A stretch of 64,000 nt of DNA from Flavobacteriales bacterium (GCA_029251405.1 JAQXDK010000006.1:32555-96554); one strand, 5' to 3'. Positions 1-8,980 are shown, counted from the first letter of the stretch. Notes: generated by a model not told the origin, from the sequence alone. Made by a program: numbers and translations.

Positions 1-147
1 TTTAAAATTAAATATTTCGAAAGAATAATCGATAAACTTTGATGTTCCAAGAACATTGAGTAGAGTTATAGAACCTAAAAAAAATCCTGACAAGATTAAA
101 AATATCAAGGATTTAATACTTTCATTTTTTACTGAAATTGGATTCAT
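1..147 (-). CDS. Membrane transporter N-terminus (partial), possibly queuosine precursor transporter YhhQ/VUT family
   Basis: An open frame runs from an ATG at 147 leftwards off the window, giving the first 49 residues. A short polar N-terminus (MNPISVKNES) is followed by a hydrophobic segment at about residues 13-32 and then the phrase NVLGTSKFID. This arrangement resembles the first helix of the YhhQ/VUT queuosine precursor transporters of Bacteroidota, which import preQ0/preQ1 across the inner membrane. The match is from memory of the family and rests on one helix only, so another multi-pass membrane protein is possible. It is divergent from the nitrilase gene that starts 80 bases away. 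Confidence 0.5.
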   Translation of the reverse strand, partial: MNPISVKNESIKSLIFLILSGFFLGSITLLNVLGTSKFIDYSFEIFNFK

Positions 148-226
148 ATTTAGTTTAATGAAAATAAAGTTTTAATAAATATAAAACTAATATGTATTTT
201 TAAAATACGTATTTAATAATTTTATA

Positions 227-1018
227 ATGAAAATAGCTTCTATTCAAACGGATATTATATGGGAAAACTCAGTAGCTAATAAAGTTTATTATGATCATTT
301 ATTAAAAAATATTCAACAAATAGATCTTATTGTTTTTCCTGAAATGTTTACTACAGGGTTCTCTACAAACAATCATGAAATTGCAGAACTGGCTCAGGGA
401 GACACATTAAAATGGATGCAAGAGCACGCAAGAAATTTAAAAACTTGTATTATTGGAAGTGTAGCAGTCAAGCAAGGGAATAACTTATATAATAGACTCT
501 ATGTGGTAAAAGCTAATGAAGTAAAGTTTTATGATAAAAGATATCTTTTTTCAATGGCTGGAGAAGATAAAACATTTACAAAAGGGAAAAAAGAGCTAAT
601 TTTTGATATTAACAGTTGGAAAATTAAGCCATTAATATGCTACGATTTACGTTTTCCAGTTTGGAGTAAAAATAAGGTTGTAGAAAAAAATCACCAATAT
701 GATATTTTAATTTATATCGCTAATTGGCCTCAAAAACGGTCTGCAGCTTGGACTTCGTTATTAAGGGCTAGAGCTATTGAAAACTCGTCATATGTTGTGG
801 GGGTTAATCGACTTGGAATAGATGGTAATAATATTAAATACGACGGATCTTCAAGGGTATTTGATTTTAAGGGTAAAAGATTGGATAGTTTTAAAAAAAA
901 CAAATCCAAAATAGCAATCAGTTCTTTTTCCAAAACTGCATTAAATGACTATCGAAAAAAATTTCCTGTATTAAGCGATGCAGATAATTTCACTTTTCAT
1001 TTTGGAAGTCCCAAATAA
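227..1018 (+). CDS. Nitrilase-superfamily amidohydrolase, omega-amidase (YafV) type
   Basis: A 263-residue carbon-nitrogen hydrolase. The catalytic triad is visible: Glu39 in FPEMFTTGF, Lys104 in YDKRYLF and Cys138 in ICYDLRFPVW. The last motif and the length fit the YafV/Nit2 omega-amidase branch, which deaminates alpha-ketoglutaramate or alpha-ketosuccinamate in the methionine salvage and transamination context. No signal peptide is seen, so it should be cytoplasmic. The gene stands alone on the plus strand. Its 3' end overlaps the convergent Ig-like lipoprotein gene by 29 bases. Substrate is inferred from the family. An aminotransferase of the YbdL type, which in other bacteria makes the omega-amidase substrate, lies at 13717 but is not linked. 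Confidence 0.85.
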   Translation: MKIASIQTDIIWENSVANKVYYDHLLKNIQQIDLIVFPEMFTTGFSTNNHEIAELAQGDTLKWMQEHARNLKTCIIGSVAVKQGNNLYNRLYVVKANEVKFYDKRYLFSMAGEDKTFTKGKKELIFDINSWKIKPLICYDLRFPVWSKNKVVEKNHQYDILIYIANWPQKRSAAWTSLLRARAIENSSYVVGVNRLGIDGNNIKYDGSSRVFDFKGKRLDSFKKNKSKIAISSFSKTALNDYRKKFPVLSDADNFTFHFGSPK

Positions 1019-2513
1019 TATTGGTAATCCAATTCTTTTTTAACTCAACTTCTCCCTTATAGTCAAAAATTGGTTCAGGGTTTTTTCTAATTTTTATGTC
1101 TCCCTTTGTCCAATAATTGTTTCCATCTAGATCCGCAATAAGTTTTAATTTATATTTCCCAACAAAACACTTTGGAATAATTGTATCTAATTGGCTACCT
1201 GAAAAGGAAATTTGTTTTAAAATTTGATCGTTTTTTAAAACTTGAAGAATAGATTTTTTAAAAGGTAAATTTTTAATATTCAATCCGAAACTAGAAAGTT
1301 TCCGTTCTTGAAGAAAAGTAAAATTAATACTACTGGTATCTTTTTTAATGTTTTTGATTCCTTCTATACTTTCAGGAAATAATATCATTTTAAAAGGGCC
1401 ATCGCTATTTTCTGGTATTATAGTAAGTAAGTTGTTTTGGTGCTGAAAATCGGCTTTAATTATTGTAGTATCTAAAAGCAATTTAATTTTTGAGGTATCT
1501 ATTTTTTTTATGTATTGATTAAAATCCAAAATAAATTTATTATTTGATTCAAGCTGATTGCTTACAAGCTGCTTGTAAATAAGTTTATTTTTTATTCTTT
1601 TATTTTCAGAGGCTATTCTTATGGTGTCATTTAAAAAATATTTTGATTGAACCACAATAACATGTTTTTTTATAGTGTCAGCAAAATAAAATTTGTGGTT
1701 TTCACTAAGGATATTCGAAAAGTATGTTGTTCCCGTAGTTAAGTCTGAAACAATACAGGAATCGATACTAACATTAAAGGAAAGCGATAAATTTCCTTGG
1801 AGATTATATTTTACTTTTTCAATCGAAATTTTTTTATCAGCTTCATACACGATAATACTCAAGATACTATCATTTAACTCTATAGTATCTTTTATAAATC
1901 CATGAATTTCAGTGTTAGTATCTAACTTAAAGTTATTGTTTTCATCCTCAAAAGTGTGCAATAAATATTCATCTTTTTTTAAATTGTTAAAAGTGAATTT
2001 CCCTTTTGAATCGGAATAGGATTTATAATAATTGGTAGATTTCCCTAGAGCTTTAGCAATAATAAGAGCTTCTTTTAGTGGTGTTTTTTCAGGATATTTA
2101 TATACAAATCCAGAAATTCTACCACTGTCTATTTTGTCCCCTGTAGCTATAACATAATTTAATTCCTTTATTTTATTATTTTCTGTTATATCTGCAATAG
2201 AATTCCTAAAAACAAATGAATAGGTTGTTTCATTCTTTAAGGTGTCTTCCCATTTTATTTCAAGAGAATTTTTATCATCCGTGTATTCTATATTATTTAT
2301 TTCAGGATTAATAATTACTCCTCTTTTACCTTTTAAGAATTGAATATTCTCATCAAATTCTAATAGGAAACTTTGTTCTCTAAAATTGGTATTTTTCAGG
2401 TTGCTATCAATTAATAATACTGGAGAAGCAACATCTTTATCCCCACCTGTTAATACAGTTTGTTGCGCGCAGCTAGCGAATAGAATTATGGTACTTAAAT
2501 AAAGATACTTCAA
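990..2513 (-). CDS. Ig-like domain lipoprotein (Bacteroidota envelope protein)
   Basis: A 507-residue putative lipoprotein: a short signal peptide ends in a lipobox with Cys15 (FASCAQQ). After the Cys comes TGGDKD, the variant here of the TGG-x-KD motif that opens a widespread Bacteroidota family annotated as Ig-like domain-containing protein. Residues of about 30-125 look like an SbsA-type Ig domain, and about 135-210 look like a carboxypeptidase-regulatory or SdrD-type beta-sandwich (GRISGFVYKYP, then a DENNNFKLDTNTEIHG stretch). Function is unknown; surface or periplasmic location is inferred. It starts inside the stop of the upstream msrC-like gene (4-base overlap), so the two are probably translated together. 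Confidence 0.7.
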   Translation of the reverse strand: MKYLYLSTIILFASCAQQTVLTGGDKDVASPVLLIDSNLKNTNFREQSFLLEFDENIQFLKGKRGVIINPEINNIEYTDDKNSLEIKWEDTLKNETTYSFVFRNSIADITENNKIKELNYVIATGDKIDSGRISGFVYKYPEKTPLKEALIIAKALGKSTNYYKSYSDSKGKFTFNNLKKDEYLLHTFEDENNNFKLDTNTEIHGFIKDTIELNDSILSIIVYEADKKISIEKVKYNLQGNLSLSFNVSIDSCIVSDLTTGTTYFSNILSENHKFYFADTIKKHVIVVQSKYFLNDTIRIASENKRIKNKLIYKQLVSNQLESNNKFILDFNQYIKKIDTSKIKLLLDTTIIKADFQHQNNLLTIIPENSDGPFKMILFPESIEGIKNIKKDTSSINFTFLQERKLSSFGLNIKNLPFKKSILQVLKNDQILKQISFSGSQLDTIIPKCFVGKYKLKLIADLDGNNYWTKGDIKIRKNPEPIFDYKGEVELKKNWITNIIWDFQNEK

Positions 2514-2968
2514 AGTATTGGTACTATTAATTTATTAATCGTCTTTAAATTCATCTCGTCTATTTTATTAAACGCATTTTTTTGATCGTGGTCAATGTCT
2601 AATACATAAACAATTTCATCATTACTATTTTTAAAAGGTATAACTATTTCTGATCGCGATGCGGGATTACAAGATATATGACCTTCAAATAGATCAACAT
2701 CTTCCACAATTATCGATTTATTTTCTGACCATGCTTTACCACAAACTCCATTTCCCTTTGGTATTCTAACGCAGGCAGCAGGTCCTTGGAATGCATTCAA
2801 TATTAATTCTGATTTTTCTACTTTGTAAAACCCTACCCAAAACCAATTAAAACGACTTTTAATTAAAGCAGATACATTACCTAAATTGGTATGTGTCGGA
2901 ATTGAAGGGTCTATAATATTACCGATATCTTGTATTAATTTTTTGTATGTTAAAGAGTCAGAATCCAT
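2510..2968 (-). CDS. msrC: Free methionine-(R)-sulfoxide reductase (GAF domain, fRMsr)
   Basis: A 152-residue stand-alone GAF domain. Three cysteines sit where the fRMsr family (E. coli MsrC/YebR) has its redox residues: Cys66 in GPAACVRIP, Cys76 in GVCGKAW and Cys100 in HISCNPASRSEIVIPF. The enzyme reduces free Met-R-sulfoxide to Met using thioredoxin and belongs to the cytoplasmic oxidative repair set. Length matches the family (about 150-165). It is the first gene of a two-gene minus-strand unit, with the Ig-like lipoprotein next at a 4-base overlap. It is divergent from yebC, with 74 bases between them. The identification rests on the conserved Cys pattern and is strong. Confidence 0.88.
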   Translation of the reverse strand: MDSDSLTYKKLIQDIGNIIDPSIPTHTNLGNVSALIKSRFNWFWVGFYKVEKSELILNAFQGPAACVRIPKGNGVCGKAWSENKSIIVEDVDLFEGHISCNPASRSEIVIPFKNSNDEIVYVLDIDHDQKNAFNKIDEMNLKTINKLIVPIL

Positions 2969-3042
2969 TGTCTAAAAAACAAAAATAGTCTCATATAGTA
3001 GAAATACAATTTTTATTTAATTTTATAAATTAATTTTACAAA

Positions 3043-3792
3043 ATGGCAGGACATAGTAAGTGGGCTAATATCAAACACCGAAAAGCAGCTCAAGATAAAA
3101 AGAGAGCAAAGGTTTTTACAAGGGCAATTAAAGAAATTACCATCGCAGCACGAGATGCTGGTGGAGATGTAGAAACGAATCCTTCTCTAAGATTGGCTGT
3201 TCAAAATGCCAAAGGTGCTAATATGCCTAAAGACACTATTGAAAGAGCAATTAAAAAAGGATTAGGTGGTGAAGGAGCTAGTTTAGCAGAAATTACTTTT
3301 GAAGGGTATGCTTCTAAAGGAATTGCTGTTTTTGTCGAAGCTACAACAGATAATAATAATAGAACGGTTGCTTCCGTTAGATCAATATTTAATAAATATG
3401 CTGGAAATTTAGGAACCAACGGATCTTTAGGTTTTTTATTTGAAAGAAAAGGAGTTTTCACTATCAAAAGAGAAAGCATAAATATTGAAGATTTAGAAGA
3501 AGTAGAGATGGAGCTAATTGACTTTGGACTTGAGGAGTTGTCTGCTATTGAAGATGAAGTTATCATTCAAACAAGTTTCGATGAATATGGGAAAATGCAA
3601 GCTGCCTTAGAGGAAAAAAAATGGCTTGTTAGCAATACAGAACTTCAGAGAATCCCCATGGAAACCACCTCTTTATCTATAGAAGATGCACAAACTGTAA
3701 TGAAGCTAATTGATAAGATGGAAGAAGACGACGATGTTAATGCAGTTTATCATAATTTAGAAATTACAGAAGAGTTAATAAAATCTCTATAG
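3043..3792 (+). CDS. yebC: YebC/PmpR/TACO1 family regulator
   Basis: A 249-residue YebC-family protein with the signature N-terminus MAGHSKWANIKHRKAAQDKKR, followed by the expected AIKKGLGG and FEGYASKGIAVFVEATTDNNNRT blocks. Members act as DNA-binding regulators in some bacteria, and in others, as with mitochondrial TACO1, help ribosomes through proline-rich stretches. Which role applies here cannot be told from sequence. Length is typical. It is a single-gene unit, divergent from msrC and convergent with the methyltransferase gene, whose stop lies 4 bases away. Confidence 0.95.
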   Translation: MAGHSKWANIKHRKAAQDKKRAKVFTRAIKEITIAARDAGGDVETNPSLRLAVQNAKGANMPKDTIERAIKKGLGGEGASLAEITFEGYASKGIAVFVEATTDNNNRTVASVRSIFNKYAGNLGTNGSLGFLFERKGVFTIKRESINIEDLEEVEMELIDFGLEELSAIEDEVIIQTSFDEYGKMQAALEEKKWLVSNTELQRIPMETTSLSIEDAQTVMKLIDKMEEDDDVNAVYHNLEITEELIKSL

Positions 3793-3796
3793 TTTA

Positions 3797-4408
3797 TCAC
3801 CACTCTTTTTTCTTAGCTTCCATCCATAATTCAAACCCTTTTCTTGCAGAAACAGACTTTTTAGTTTTTTCTAGTGTTTTTATATCAAACTTACTTGAAA
3901 ATAATTCATAGTAATCTTTATGAGACCCTCCAAAGGGAGGCCCCTCAGTATTAAAGATTTTTTCAAACAATAAGCCAAATATTTTACCATTACTATTGAG
4001 AATTTGATAGGCTTTATCCACATACTTTTTTCTTAATTTTGGATTTATTGCACAAAAAAAAGTTTGTTCTATAATAACATCAAAAAAGCCTATTTGACTC
4101 ACGTCAAAAAAATCAATCATTAAGATTTGTTCATTAGGAAAATACGGACAATTTTTTTTAAAACCTTTTACTGCATTTTCAGAAAGATCTAAATAGAAAA
4201 TATTTTTAAATCCATTTTCAAATCCATATTTTGCTTCGTAACCATTACCTGCTCCAGGAATTAGAATATTTAAACTTTTATTTTTTTCATTATCGAACCA
4301 GAATTTGATAGCAGGCGAAACAACCCCTAGATCCCATCCAATTTGATTTTGAAAGTATCTATTTTCCCAGTAAGACTTATTTAGATTATTCTTTTTCACT
4401 AATATCAC
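3797..4408 (-). CDS. Class I SAM-dependent methyltransferase, TPMT-like
   Basis: A 203-residue protein. It opens with NKSYWENRYFQNQIGWDLG, where the WENRY..GWD pattern is typical of the thiopurine S-methyltransferase (TPMT)-like branch. The SAM-binding glycine loop is IPGAGNGYEA at about residues 50-60. The acidic end of beta-2 is YLDLSENAVKGF, and the later EQTFFCAINP block is also a TPMT-family feature. Substrate is unknown; detoxifying thiol or chalcogen methylation is a family-based guess. The start overlaps the end of the upstream permease gene by 23 bases, suggesting co-transcription. Confidence 0.8.
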   Translation of the reverse strand: MILVKKNNLNKSYWENRYFQNQIGWDLGVVSPAIKFWFDNEKNKSLNILIPGAGNGYEAKYGFENGFKNIFYLDLSENAVKGFKKNCPYFPNEQILMIDFFDVSQIGFFDVIIEQTFFCAINPKLRKKYVDKAYQILNSNGKIFGLLFEKIFNTEGPPFGGSHKDYYELFSSKFDIKTLEKTKKSVSARKGFELWMEAKKKEW

Positions 4409-5423
4409 CTTTTTCTGAAAGTAATATTGCTAAAGGTCTAGTACCTTCAATTTCTGATAGAATTATGATTATTACAACAGTAAATGGTACACTCACAATC
4501 ATTCCAGTAGTTCCCCATATAAGACCCCAAAACATAAGCGATAAAATACTTATAAGTGGGCTTATATTCATTGAATTCCCCATCCATCTAGGTTCTATTA
4601 AGTTTCCAATTATTATTTGAATAGCACCAACTACTACTAAGATAATAGACGCTGTTGTAAATTCTCCAAATTGGAGCATTGAAAAAGCTACGGGAAAGAG
4701 AGTTGCTAATAGTGACCCAATGGTAGGTATATAATTAAGAAGGAAAATTAAAAATGCCCAAAAAACTGCAAAATTTAGATCACATATATAGAATACTATT
4801 AAACTCAAGAACCCAGTTAGTAGACTTGATAAGGTTTTTATACCTAGATACTTAGCTACAGACCACTCTATCTTTTCTAATGTATTGGAAAGACTTTTAT
4901 ATTCCGCTTTGGATTCAGATAAAAATTGGTTTAGTTTTTTACTGAAATGTTTTTCTTCAATAAATATGAAAATGGTGAAAATTATAATTAGAAGTGTGCT
5001 GCTGACAATATTTGAAATTGCATCAAAAAGTATCTCAGCAAATCCAGCAATGCTTATTTCCGCACTTTGATTTTTAATATATGACTTTAAATCTATTTGA
5101 AATTCATTATTTATTAATGAAATTAAATTACTTAGATTTTCGTTGTAATCGTGGTGAGACTGAATTATTGAATTAAAACTTGAAAAAATTATTTGCGTAA
5201 AAAAATAAAGTATGTAAAATACAAATACCGCAGAAAGAACTTTTTTCACTTTATTAGGAACAAGTTTACCATAACCTGGAATTTTTTCAGAAATAGAGCT
5301 GAATACACGTATTGTAAACCACAGTAATAGTGCAAAAATAAGTGGGATCAATATGGACTGTCCATATATTAATACAACAATTACTCCTGTAAAACCAATA
5401 ACATATTTAGAGAAAGTATTCAC
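4386..5423 (-). CDS. AI-2E family transporter (PerM/TqsA-like permease)
   Basis: A 345-residue multi-pass inner-membrane protein. Hydrophobic segments appear near residues 8-40, 62-82, 140-160, 205-240, 243-275 and 290-325. A large polar loop lies between the second and third groups, which is the AI-2E/UPF0118 architecture. The motifs NYIPTIGSLLATLFP and GNLIEPRWMGNSMNISPL are the family's most conserved stretches. Members export small molecules or, in some cases, exchange ions; the name does not prove autoinducer transport. The downstream methyltransferase overlaps it by 23 bases. Confidence 0.9.
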   Translation of the reverse strand: MNTFSKYVIGFTGVIVVLIYGQSILIPLIFALLLWFTIRVFSSISEKIPGYGKLVPNKVKKVLSAVFVFYILYFFTQIIFSSFNSIIQSHHDYNENLSNLISLINNEFQIDLKSYIKNQSAEISIAGFAEILFDAISNIVSSTLLIIIFTIFIFIEEKHFSKKLNQFLSESKAEYKSLSNTLEKIEWSVAKYLGIKTLSSLLTGFLSLIVFYICDLNFAVFWAFLIFLLNYIPTIGSLLATLFPVAFSMLQFGEFTTASIILVVVGAIQIIIGNLIEPRWMGNSMNISPLISILSLMFWGLIWGTTGMIVSVPFTVVIIIILSEIEGTRPLAILLSEKGDISEKE

Positions 5424-5477
5424 TTAGTTTGAATTTCAGTTTTAAAAATATAAAATTTCCTAGTCTCTTTTCCAAAA

Positions 5478-5507
5478 AAAAGGCCTGATACATATATCAG
5501 GCCTTTT
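5478..5507 (-). terminator. Rho-independent terminator after the T9SS cargo gene
   Basis: A perfect 13-bp inverted repeat (core GGCCTGATA / TATCAGGCC) has a 4-base loop (CATA). On the minus strand the stem runs into a T-tract, from the complement of the A-run at 5474-5481. It lies 24 bases past the stop at 5531, so it should end the transcript of the 1044-residue cargo gene. It could also shield the permease operon start from read-through. Confidence 0.85.
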
Positions 5508-5530
5508 GTATAAATTAGAATCTAAATTTC

Positions 5531-8500
5531 TTATTTAAGAATTTGTAGCTTTTTAGTATTAGTAGATTCACCTACTTTAAACATTAAGTTGTAAATGCCG
5601 TTATTAACATTACTTACATCTAAGTTGTAAAAGTCTGAACTAGATTTTGAAGTATAACTTTCAGAGATAATTAATTCTCCTAATAGATTATACAACTCAA
5701 TAGTAACATTCTCTCCCTCAATTCCACTGAATGCAACTGTTGCAGTATTTTCAGTAGGGTTAGGAAATACCATAAGTTCAGTTACTTGATTTTCGTTAAT
5801 ACCTGTAGAACTTTCAACAGACACAGTAGACTGAAGAATTTCTTTACTGTTATCATCTTGAATCCAAGTTACAACACCTAAATTACTAAAGTCTTCAACA
5901 GAGTGCTCGCTATTATGGTCTATTGGACTGTTTGCATCAGAAGGTAATCTGTAAGAGCCTGCAAATGTATGAGAGAAATTCTCTACTACAGTTTGTCCGT
6001 CTGTTAAACTTCCTAATGAAAATCCAGTTGAACTAGGAACCATTTTCTTCATTACTTTAGAAAATTGTGTTTCTCCATTACTACCAACATTGTTGTAGGT
6101 CATATATTCAAATACTGCAGAATATAAAGTAAGAGGTCCAGTAAAGTCTCCTAACGGATTAATTGTCACTGTAAAATCTACAGTTTGACCACTAGCCACA
6201 TGGTAAGAAGATAAACTAACAAAAGCAGGATCTGCCATAACAGCATCTATTTGACTAGCAGTTACACTACTAGAGTTCCCTTGCCAAACATTTCCATCTA
6301 GAATAAAATCTGGAACAGCGTTTACATTGTAATAAGCTCTTCTATCACCACCTTCAGCTGTGTAATAAGGATCACCAGATCCTGGCCAAGACATTTGATA
6401 CTTTACCATTGAATACTGGTCGTCTCCATAACCAGCAAGTACAGCTGATGTATTTTGATTACCAGCTACACAAGGGCCACAAGTAGAACTTGTAAACGAC
6501 TCCAACATAGGTCTCTTAATATCTCCGTTAGCGAAAACAGTAACAGAACCAGAAGCCATATCGTTGCTAGTATCCATGTCAGTAGCACCGTTGATGTTAG
6601 TCGCCCATACATCAATATTATAAGTTCCTGCAGCTGGAGACCATGGAGTCCCATGAATAAAGCTGTAGTAATCGCCAGTAGCTAATGTTAGACCAGAAAC
6701 GCTTTCAGTTACCATAGCTCCACCGTCAATAGAATAATTAATATCCATTGAGGTTACAGTACTACTTCCCATATTTTGGAGATCACCAGAAATAAGAAAA
6801 GGTCCATTCGCTAAAATTAGAGACGGAGCTGTAGTCATTGCTCTACCTGCTATATCGAGTGCAGAAGGAGTTGAACAACTAATTGTTAATTCTAATGGCA
6901 CATAAGGGCCACCTACTCCATCAACACAATTCCAAATAGCATCACCATTTATAAACATGGTAATAGTTCCTGAAGTTGATAGTACAGAAACACCTGTATG
7001 ATCACCGTCTGCACTATATAGTAAGTTACCTGAGTTACCAACACCATCATAAAATTCAAGATTATCGTAACCAACTTCTGTTTCACCAGCTATAACATTA
7101 ACAGTAATAAAATCTCCAGGTGTTGCAGTTGCTGTAAATACAGTGTAAGCGTTAGCATCGTAACAATATGGGCCGAAAGAATCTCCACAACCTGGTTGTA
7201 TAAAGGTTGTTGATATAGATAACGGTCCTATCCAGTAACTGACGTCAGTAGCACTACAAACAGCTTGTACATATACATCATAATCTGTAGAAGGTGTTAA
7301 CCCAGTCATAGCGTAAGTAGTAGCTGTAACGTTGTTATTAGTCCCTGTTCCTAGTGTGAAACCTGGAGCACCATATTCAATATTCCATGAAGTTTCAGTA
7401 CCACCAGCTGTCCAAGAAATGTCAGCTGTTGAAGAACCCACAGTTGAAGCAGTTAATGCACTGGGCTGAGGACAAGTAGAAGCTTGTCTAATTTGAAAAT
7501 GATCGATAGCTACATCACTCCAGTACGAAATGGTACCACCAGCATCAACACCAACAGTTGCGGTGAATTTAACTGTTGCATTAGATCCTGTAAGAGGAAT
7601 AATTTCTTCAACCCATTGATCGCCTTGATCACCAGATTTAGTCCAAACCGTGTTAAAAGTAGTTCCACCATCAGACGAAACAGCAACACTAAGACTTCCC
7701 ATAGATGCACCATACATGTGTGATCTGAAAGAAATTTCAGCTGCAGTTAAAGTACTTAAGTCAAAGTCAGGAGAAATTAATACAGCACTGTCACCAACAG
7801 TTCTAGGAACTGATGTTTCAATATACATATAATTACCACCACCAGTTATGTCATCAGAAGGACCAGTTGTCGCAGAAACTGTGGTACCTGAATTAGCTAG
7901 CCAATCAAAAACATCGTTGGTAGACTGCGTCCAGCAAGCTGATGTAGCATTTGTCAAAATTTGAGAAGCAGGTATTGCATCAAAATCTTCTAAGAAAGGC
8001 ACTCCGTTAGGACATGTACTTAAGGAAACTGGGCCTGCAAATGAACTCATCCCATTTGTTCCACAATCTGCTTGCACATAAAAATCGTATACAGTGTAAG
8101 AAGTTAATCCAGTTACAGTAGTAGAATTTGTTGAAGAAGCAACAGTTGTTCCCGTACCTTGTGTAAATCCACTAAGACCGTATTCTACAGTATAAGTAGT
8201 TGCGTTGGGTCCACCTGTCCAAGAAACATCTACACTTGAAGATGTGCCATTACCAGCTGTTAATCCGTAAGGATCTAAGCAAGCGGGTGGTGCACACGTA
8301 GAATTAGAAACTCCAGTCCAAATACTTTGGTCGTTTCCTGAGTTAGTTGCAAATGGGCCATAATTTCCAACAGAAGATCCGTCAGGAGCAAATATTTGAA
8401 ATGTAATTTCTGTATCCCAAGAACCAGAAATAAAATAAAATTCAACATTATCTCCAGTGTATGTAGAATAATATGCTGAATCAGCTGTAGCAGCAGCGCC

Positions 8501-8665
8501 AGAAACAGTGAAACTGGTCATCACCACACCATTTATTGACATGTCTAGTTGAGCGCCATTCCATCCGTCTCCATAAGCATCTTGCATCACCACATAGTAA
8601 TCACATTGTGCTTTGGTAATAAAAATCGTTAATAAAAACGACATTAGTAAAGTAATTTTTTTCAT
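5531..8665 (-). CDS. Large secreted T9SS cargo: FN3 repeats, Omp28-like CGPC domain, type A sorting domain
   Basis: A 1044-residue extracellular protein. A signal peptide ends near residue 19-20 (ITKAQ). The order is: a beta-rich N-terminal domain with DAYGDGWNG (21-120); FN3 (about 128-217); a choice-of-anchor J/MAM-like lectin domain with EDFDAIP and SHMYGASMGSL (about 221-397); a second FN3 (about 400-487); a CUB-like block (about 490-598); a CARDB-like block (about 605-710); and an Omp28-related domain with CGPC at 729-732 (about 714-940). A type A T9SS sorting domain (MVFPNPTENT onwards, 965-1044) ends in KKLQILK. Secretion across the outer membrane by T9SS follows from that tail. Adhesion or substrate-binding is a plausible role, but no catalytic domain is recognised. 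It is monocistronic, with its own terminator. Confidence 0.85.
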   Translation of the reverse strand: MKKITLLMSFLLTIFITKAQCDYYVVMQDAYGDGWNGAQLDMSINGVVMTSFTVSGAAATADSAYYSTYTGDNVEFYFISGSWDTEITFQIFAPDGSSVGNYGPFATNSGNDQSIWTGVSNSTCAPPACLDPYGLTAGNGTSSSVDVSWTGGPNATTYTVEYGLSGFTQGTGTTVASSTNSTTVTGLTSYTVYDFYVQADCGTNGMSSFAGPVSLSTCPNGVPFLEDFDAIPASQILTNATSACWTQSTNDVFDWLANSGTTVSATTGPSDDITGGGNYMYIETSVPRTVGDSAVLISPDFDLSTLTAAEISFRSHMYGASMGSLSVAVSSDGGTTFNTVWTKSGDQGDQWVEEIIPLTGSNATVKFTATVGVDAGGTISYWSDVAIDHFQIRQASTCPQPSALTASTVGSSTADISWTAGGTETSWNIEYGAPGFTLGTGTNNNVTATTYAMTGLTPSTDYDVYVQAVCSATDVSYWIGPLSISTTFIQPGCGDSFGPYCYDANAYTVFTATATPGDFITVNVIAGETEVGYDNLEFYDGVGNSGNLLYSADGDHTGVSVLSTSGTITMFINGDAIWNCVDGVGGPYVPLELTISCSTPSALDIAGRAMTTAPSLILANGPFLISGDLQNMGSSTVTSMDINYSIDGGAMVTESVSGLTLATGDYYSFIHGTPWSPAAGTYNIDVWATNINGATDMDTSNDMASGSVTVFANGDIKRPMLESFTSSTCGPCVAGNQNTSAVLAGYGDDQYSMVKYQMSWPGSGDPYYTAEGGDRRAYYNVNAVPDFILDGNVWQGNSSSVTASQIDAVMADPAFVSLSSYHVASGQTVDFTVTINPLGDFTGPLTLYSAVFEYMTYNNVGSNGETQFSKVMKKMVPSSTGFSLGSLTDGQTVVENFSHTFAGSYRLPSDANSPIDHNSEHSVEDFSNLGVVTWIQDDNSKEILQSTVSVESSTGINENQVTELMVFPNPTENTATVAFSGIEGENVTIELYNLLGELIISESYTSKSSSDFYNLDVSNVNNGIYNLMFKVGESTNTKKLQILK

Positions 8666-8733
8666 GTTTTAAGATTATAATTTGTTACAATGTAAATAAA
8701 AATTATCCTAATTATCTTTTAGTTATATCTTTT

Positions 8734-8741
8734 CAAATATA
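8734..8741 (-). promoter_or_regulatory. Candidate -7 element (TATATTTG) for the T9SS cargo gene
   Basis: Read on the minus strand this is TATATTTG, a perfect match to the Bacteroidota -7 consensus TAnnTTTG. It would leave a leader of roughly 60 bases before the ATG at 8665. No clear -33 TTTG is found at the usual spacing, so the call is tentative. Confidence 0.35.
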
Positions 8742-8785
8742 TCTTAAACAAAACCTTCATTTGGAAAATAATATTGATTTAACGT

Positions 8786-8974
8786 TTGCTTGAAAAATTG
8801 AGAAAAGATGCTGTTCTGACGCAGCAAGACTTATCAGTTTCTGCAGAAGTGTCGAGAAAAAGCATAAATACTATTGAAAATGATATATATATTCCTTCAA
8901 CTGTTTTAGCATTAAAAATTTCAAAAACCGTAGGGTGTAAAGTTGAAGACTTATTCGAACAGCCTCAGTTATAA
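8786..8974 (+). CDS. Small XRE-family helix-turn-helix protein
   Basis: A 62-residue product from a TTG start. The stretch LTQQDLSVSAEVSRKSINTIE is a good helix-turn-helix of the XRE/Cro family, and the ending GCKVEDLF is typical of the short YgzD-like regulators (about 65-75 residues). The protein therefore lacks only a few N-terminal residues compared with relatives. An in-frame TAA lies one codon before the TTG and there is no ATG at the expected place. It is either a real gene with a TTG start or a recently truncated one. It has no partner gene and could be autoregulatory, like its relatives. The cargo gene diverges on its left. Confidence 0.6.
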   Translation: MLEKLRKDAVLTQQDLSVSAEVSRKSINTIENDIYIPSTVLALKISKTVGCKVEDLFEQPQL

Positions 8975-8980
8975 AATAAA

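Noticed and set aside
730..933. Minus-strand open frame of 67 residues inside the nitrilase gene
   Set aside because: It is fully antisense to a conserved enzyme with visible catalytic residues and shows no protein-like pattern.
3201..3566. Minus-strand frame of 121 residues opposite yebC
   Set aside because: Shadow of yebC codon structure; Ser/Ile/Leu-rich with no motif.
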